Below are positions 31,550-32,893 of a stretch of DNA of 32,893 nucleotides, one piece after another. Both the position numbers and the translations under genes were made by a program. Location: the NCBI GenBank assembly GCA_016873755.1, contig VGWB01000017.1, forward strand, positions 1-32,893, read 5' to 3'. Source of the DNA: Ignavibacteria bacterium (GTDB lineage Bacteria; Bacteroidota; Ignavibacteria; UBA10030). The notes under the pieces are model-generated. The model did not search any database and was not told the origin of the DNA. It saw nothing but the letters and a program-made list of their open reading frames with translations. Position 1 is the stretch's first letter. Every line of letters begins with the position of its first letter.

Positions 31550-31580
31550 TTGACAACCCGCGACATCTTCTGTATTTTAG
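31550..31580 (+). promoter_or_regulatory. Promoter upstream of folP
   Basis: TTGACA starts at 31550; TTG is followed after exactly 20 bases by TATTTTAG (31573-31580), matching TAnnTT and the final G. Initiation near 31587 gives a leader of about 285 bases to the folP start, far longer than for other genes here. Confidence 0.65.
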
Positions 31581-31586
31581 AGCATG

Positions 31587-31871
31587 GAGAGGAAGGAACA
31601 ATAGTCGGTCGAACCGTCGGGAGATGCGTGCGAGACGATGCCCTTCCACTACCGGCCATAGTGCGTGAACGGTGGGACGCTGTTTGAGAGTCGAATGTGC
31701 AAGCTCGTGTGCCCCACTTGCAGTTCCTATCACTCCTGCAGTGAGCCGTAAGAGTCACCGACGTAACTTCTTTTCTCATCCCTATCGTTCTTCGATGCGA
31801 GAGATCTTTAGCCGTTGTTTGTTTCCTTCAAGAGTACTGTTGCGCGACAGCACGGTTTCCTGACGAACTCC
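31587..31871 (+). other. Long leader before folP, no assigned gene
   Basis: This stretch follows a good promoter and holds no credible gene: a 63-codon frame (31672-31863) has unusual composition and no motif. Possible pairings include CGGT/ACCG near 31607-31618, a GTGGG/CCCAC pair bracketing about 40 bases, and TGCAAG/CTTGCA. No T-rich terminator lies before folP. It could be a regulatory leader or a small RNA; I recognise no riboswitch class. Confidence 0.4.
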
Positions 31872-32714
31872 ATGGGCCGATCCCACCTTCCATTCCAATT
31901 TGGTCGCAGGAAATATGACCTTGGTTCGCGAACTCATCTCATGGGTGTTCTCAACGTCACACCGGATTCCTTCTCCGACGGGGGGAGGTTCTTCGGATTC
32001 GACGCGGCGATTACGCGGGCCCACGAACTGGCAGAGCAAGGCGCTGATTTTATCGACATCGGCGGGGAGTCCACGAGACCAGGTTCGGAGCCCGTTTCGG
32101 CTGATGAGGAAATCCGAAGGGTCGTTCCGGTCATCGAGACACTGGCGAAGGAGATCGCCGTTCCGCTTTCCATCGACACATATAAAGCCACAGTGGCCGA
32201 TGCGGCACTGGGTGCCGGTGCGGTGATCGTTAACGACATTAGCGGACTGACGTTCGATTCAGGAATGAGCGACGTCGTTGTCCGCCACGGTGCGTCAGTG
32301 GTGATCATGCATATGAAGGGCACGCCGAAGAACATGCAGGAGAATCCGCAATATGACGATGTCGTCCACGAAATCCTCGGCTTCTTTCAGGCTCAGTGCA
32401 AGAAAGCGAAGGACTCCGGCATCGCGCAAGTTATTGTGGATCCCGGCATTGGTTTTGGCAAGAAGCTGGAGCACAACCTCGAGTTAATCAAACGCCTCCG
32501 AGAGTTTAACCGCCTGGGATGTCCCATCATGGTCGGTCCATCCCGAAAATCCTTCCTCGGTGCGTTGCTCAATCTTCCGGTGAACGAGCGGATCGAAGGA
32601 ACGGCAGCCGCTGTTACCGGATGCATCTTGAATGGCGCGCATCTCGTACGCGTACATGATGTCAAGGAAATGAAACGCGTTGCCGCCGTTGCGGATGCCA
32701 TGAAAACCGAATGA
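31872..32714 (+). CDS. folP: Dihydropteroate synthase FolP
   Basis: This 280-residue TIM-barrel enzyme condenses p-aminobenzoate with dihydropterin pyrophosphate in folate synthesis and is the target of sulfonamides. Motifs: MGVLNVTPDSFSDGG (24-38), DIGGESTRPGSEPVS (from 62), SIDTYKATVADAAL, VNDISGL, the VDPGIGFGK loop, GPSRKSFLG and the C-terminal RVHDV. I start at 31872, preceded by no clear ribosome binding site; an upstream in-frame ATG (31815) would add 19 unconserved residues. A glycosyltransferase start follows 4 bases after the stop. Confidence 0.95.
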   Translation: MGRSHLPFQFGRRKYDLGSRTHLMGVLNVTPDSFSDGGRFFGFDAAITRAHELAEQGADFIDIGGESTRPGSEPVSADEEIRRVVPVIETLAKEIAVPLSIDTYKATVADAALGAGAVIVNDISGLTFDSGMSDVVVRHGASVVIMHMKGTPKNMQENPQYDDVVHEILGFFQAQCKKAKDSGIAQVIVDPGIGFGKKLEHNLELIKRLREFNRLGCPIMVGPSRKSFLGALLNLPVNERIEGTAAAVTGCILNGAHLVRVHDVKEMKRVAAVADAMKTE

Positions 32715-32718
32715 GAGC

Positions 32719-32893
32719 ATGCGGAAGTGCTTAATCATCATACCCGCATTCAACGCGGCAGATACACTTCCTGAGCTCCTATGTCGTCTCAGTCGCTTTG
32801 TCGATCCTACTGCAATCCTTGTTGTCGACGATGGATCGGCGGATGGGACCGCTGATGTGGCACATCGTGCCGGAGTGGGGGTCTTGCGCCACG
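32719..32893 (+). CDS. Family 2 glycosyltransferase, N-terminal part (cut by window edge)
   Basis: The frame from ATG 32719 runs open to the window edge (58 codons). It begins MRKCLIIIPAFNAADTLPEL, the usual GT-A opening, followed by ILVVDDGSADGTADVA with the nucleotide-sugar-binding acidic residues. This is a family 2 glycosyltransferase of the dolichyl-phosphate-mannose-synthase-like or polysaccharide type; the acceptor cannot be read from this part. The 4-base gap after folP suggests co-transcription. Confidence 0.85.
   Translation, partial: MRKCLIIIPAFNAADTLPELLCRLSRFVDPTAILVVDDGSADGTADVAHRAGVGVLRH

Noticed and set aside
1-32893. CRISPR array, phage or transposon
   Set aside because: No regularly spaced direct repeats, cas genes, integrase or transposase were seen anywhere in the window.

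Overview
The window looks like one contiguous chromosomal segment from a Bacteroidota/Chlorobi-type bacterium. An Ignavibacteria-like lineage is my best guess, from gene content only. The clues are both early bacillithiol genes (bshA, bshB1), a SufBCDS-SufU iron-sulfur operon led by an Rrf2 regulator, a very long secreted beta-rich protein ending in Phe, tRNA genes without encoded CCA, and promoters of the form TTG-N20/21-TAnnTT, close to the Bacteroidota TTG...TAnnTTTG pattern. No phage genes, transposases or CRISPR arrays were seen.

Layout. 1-1208: bshB1 on the minus strand, with a divergent promoter region before xseA. 1209-8247: a tightly packed plus-strand operon, xseA-xseB-dxs-Gfo/Idh oxidoreductase-SAM hydroxide adenosyltransferase-ribD-ribE, with several 4-base ATGA overlaps. 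8291-8835: a hairpin terminator overlapping the secG promoter, then secG, tRNA-Lys(CTT) and a strong terminator. 8836-9242: a hairpin-rich stretch without a credible gene. 9243-12098: a Tat-signal-like unknown protein, a PLP decarboxylase, a 440-base stretch with only small or decayed reading frames, and an NTF2-like protein. 12102-12303: tRNA-Leu(CAA) followed by a partial copy of its own 3' half, split by a GC-rich hairpin. 12383-18462: a 1193-residue outer-membrane-type protein and a PcrA/UvrD helicase. 18467-21948 (minus strand): an ABC-2 exporter pair, bshA and a small PD-(D/E)XK-like protein. 22035-29941 (plus strand): rrf2-unknown-sufB-sufC-sufD-sufS-sufU-sufA-sufT, then superoxide dismutase. 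30099-32893: a secreted M28-family peptidase, folP with a long leader, and the start of a family 2 glycosyltransferase cut by the window edge.

How the genes fit together. The left operon joins DNA repair (exonuclease VII), isoprenoid precursor supply (Dxs) and riboflavin synthesis. The right half is about iron-sulfur cluster assembly and redox defence: regulator, scaffold complex, desulfurase, sulfur acceptor, carriers and superoxide dismutase, with bacillithiol synthesis (bshA) on the other side of the divergent promoter region.

The most unusual structure is at the two tRNA genes. Each is followed by a partial copy of its own 3' end abutting a hairpin with the same outer 7-bp stem (CCCCGCC/GGCGGGG). 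Second is the leader of the SUF operon, where a strong hairpin with a U8 tract and an IscR-like dyad lie between promoter and start codon although no upstream plus-strand gene needs terminating. All functional calls rest on motif reading by eye; no database search was run.
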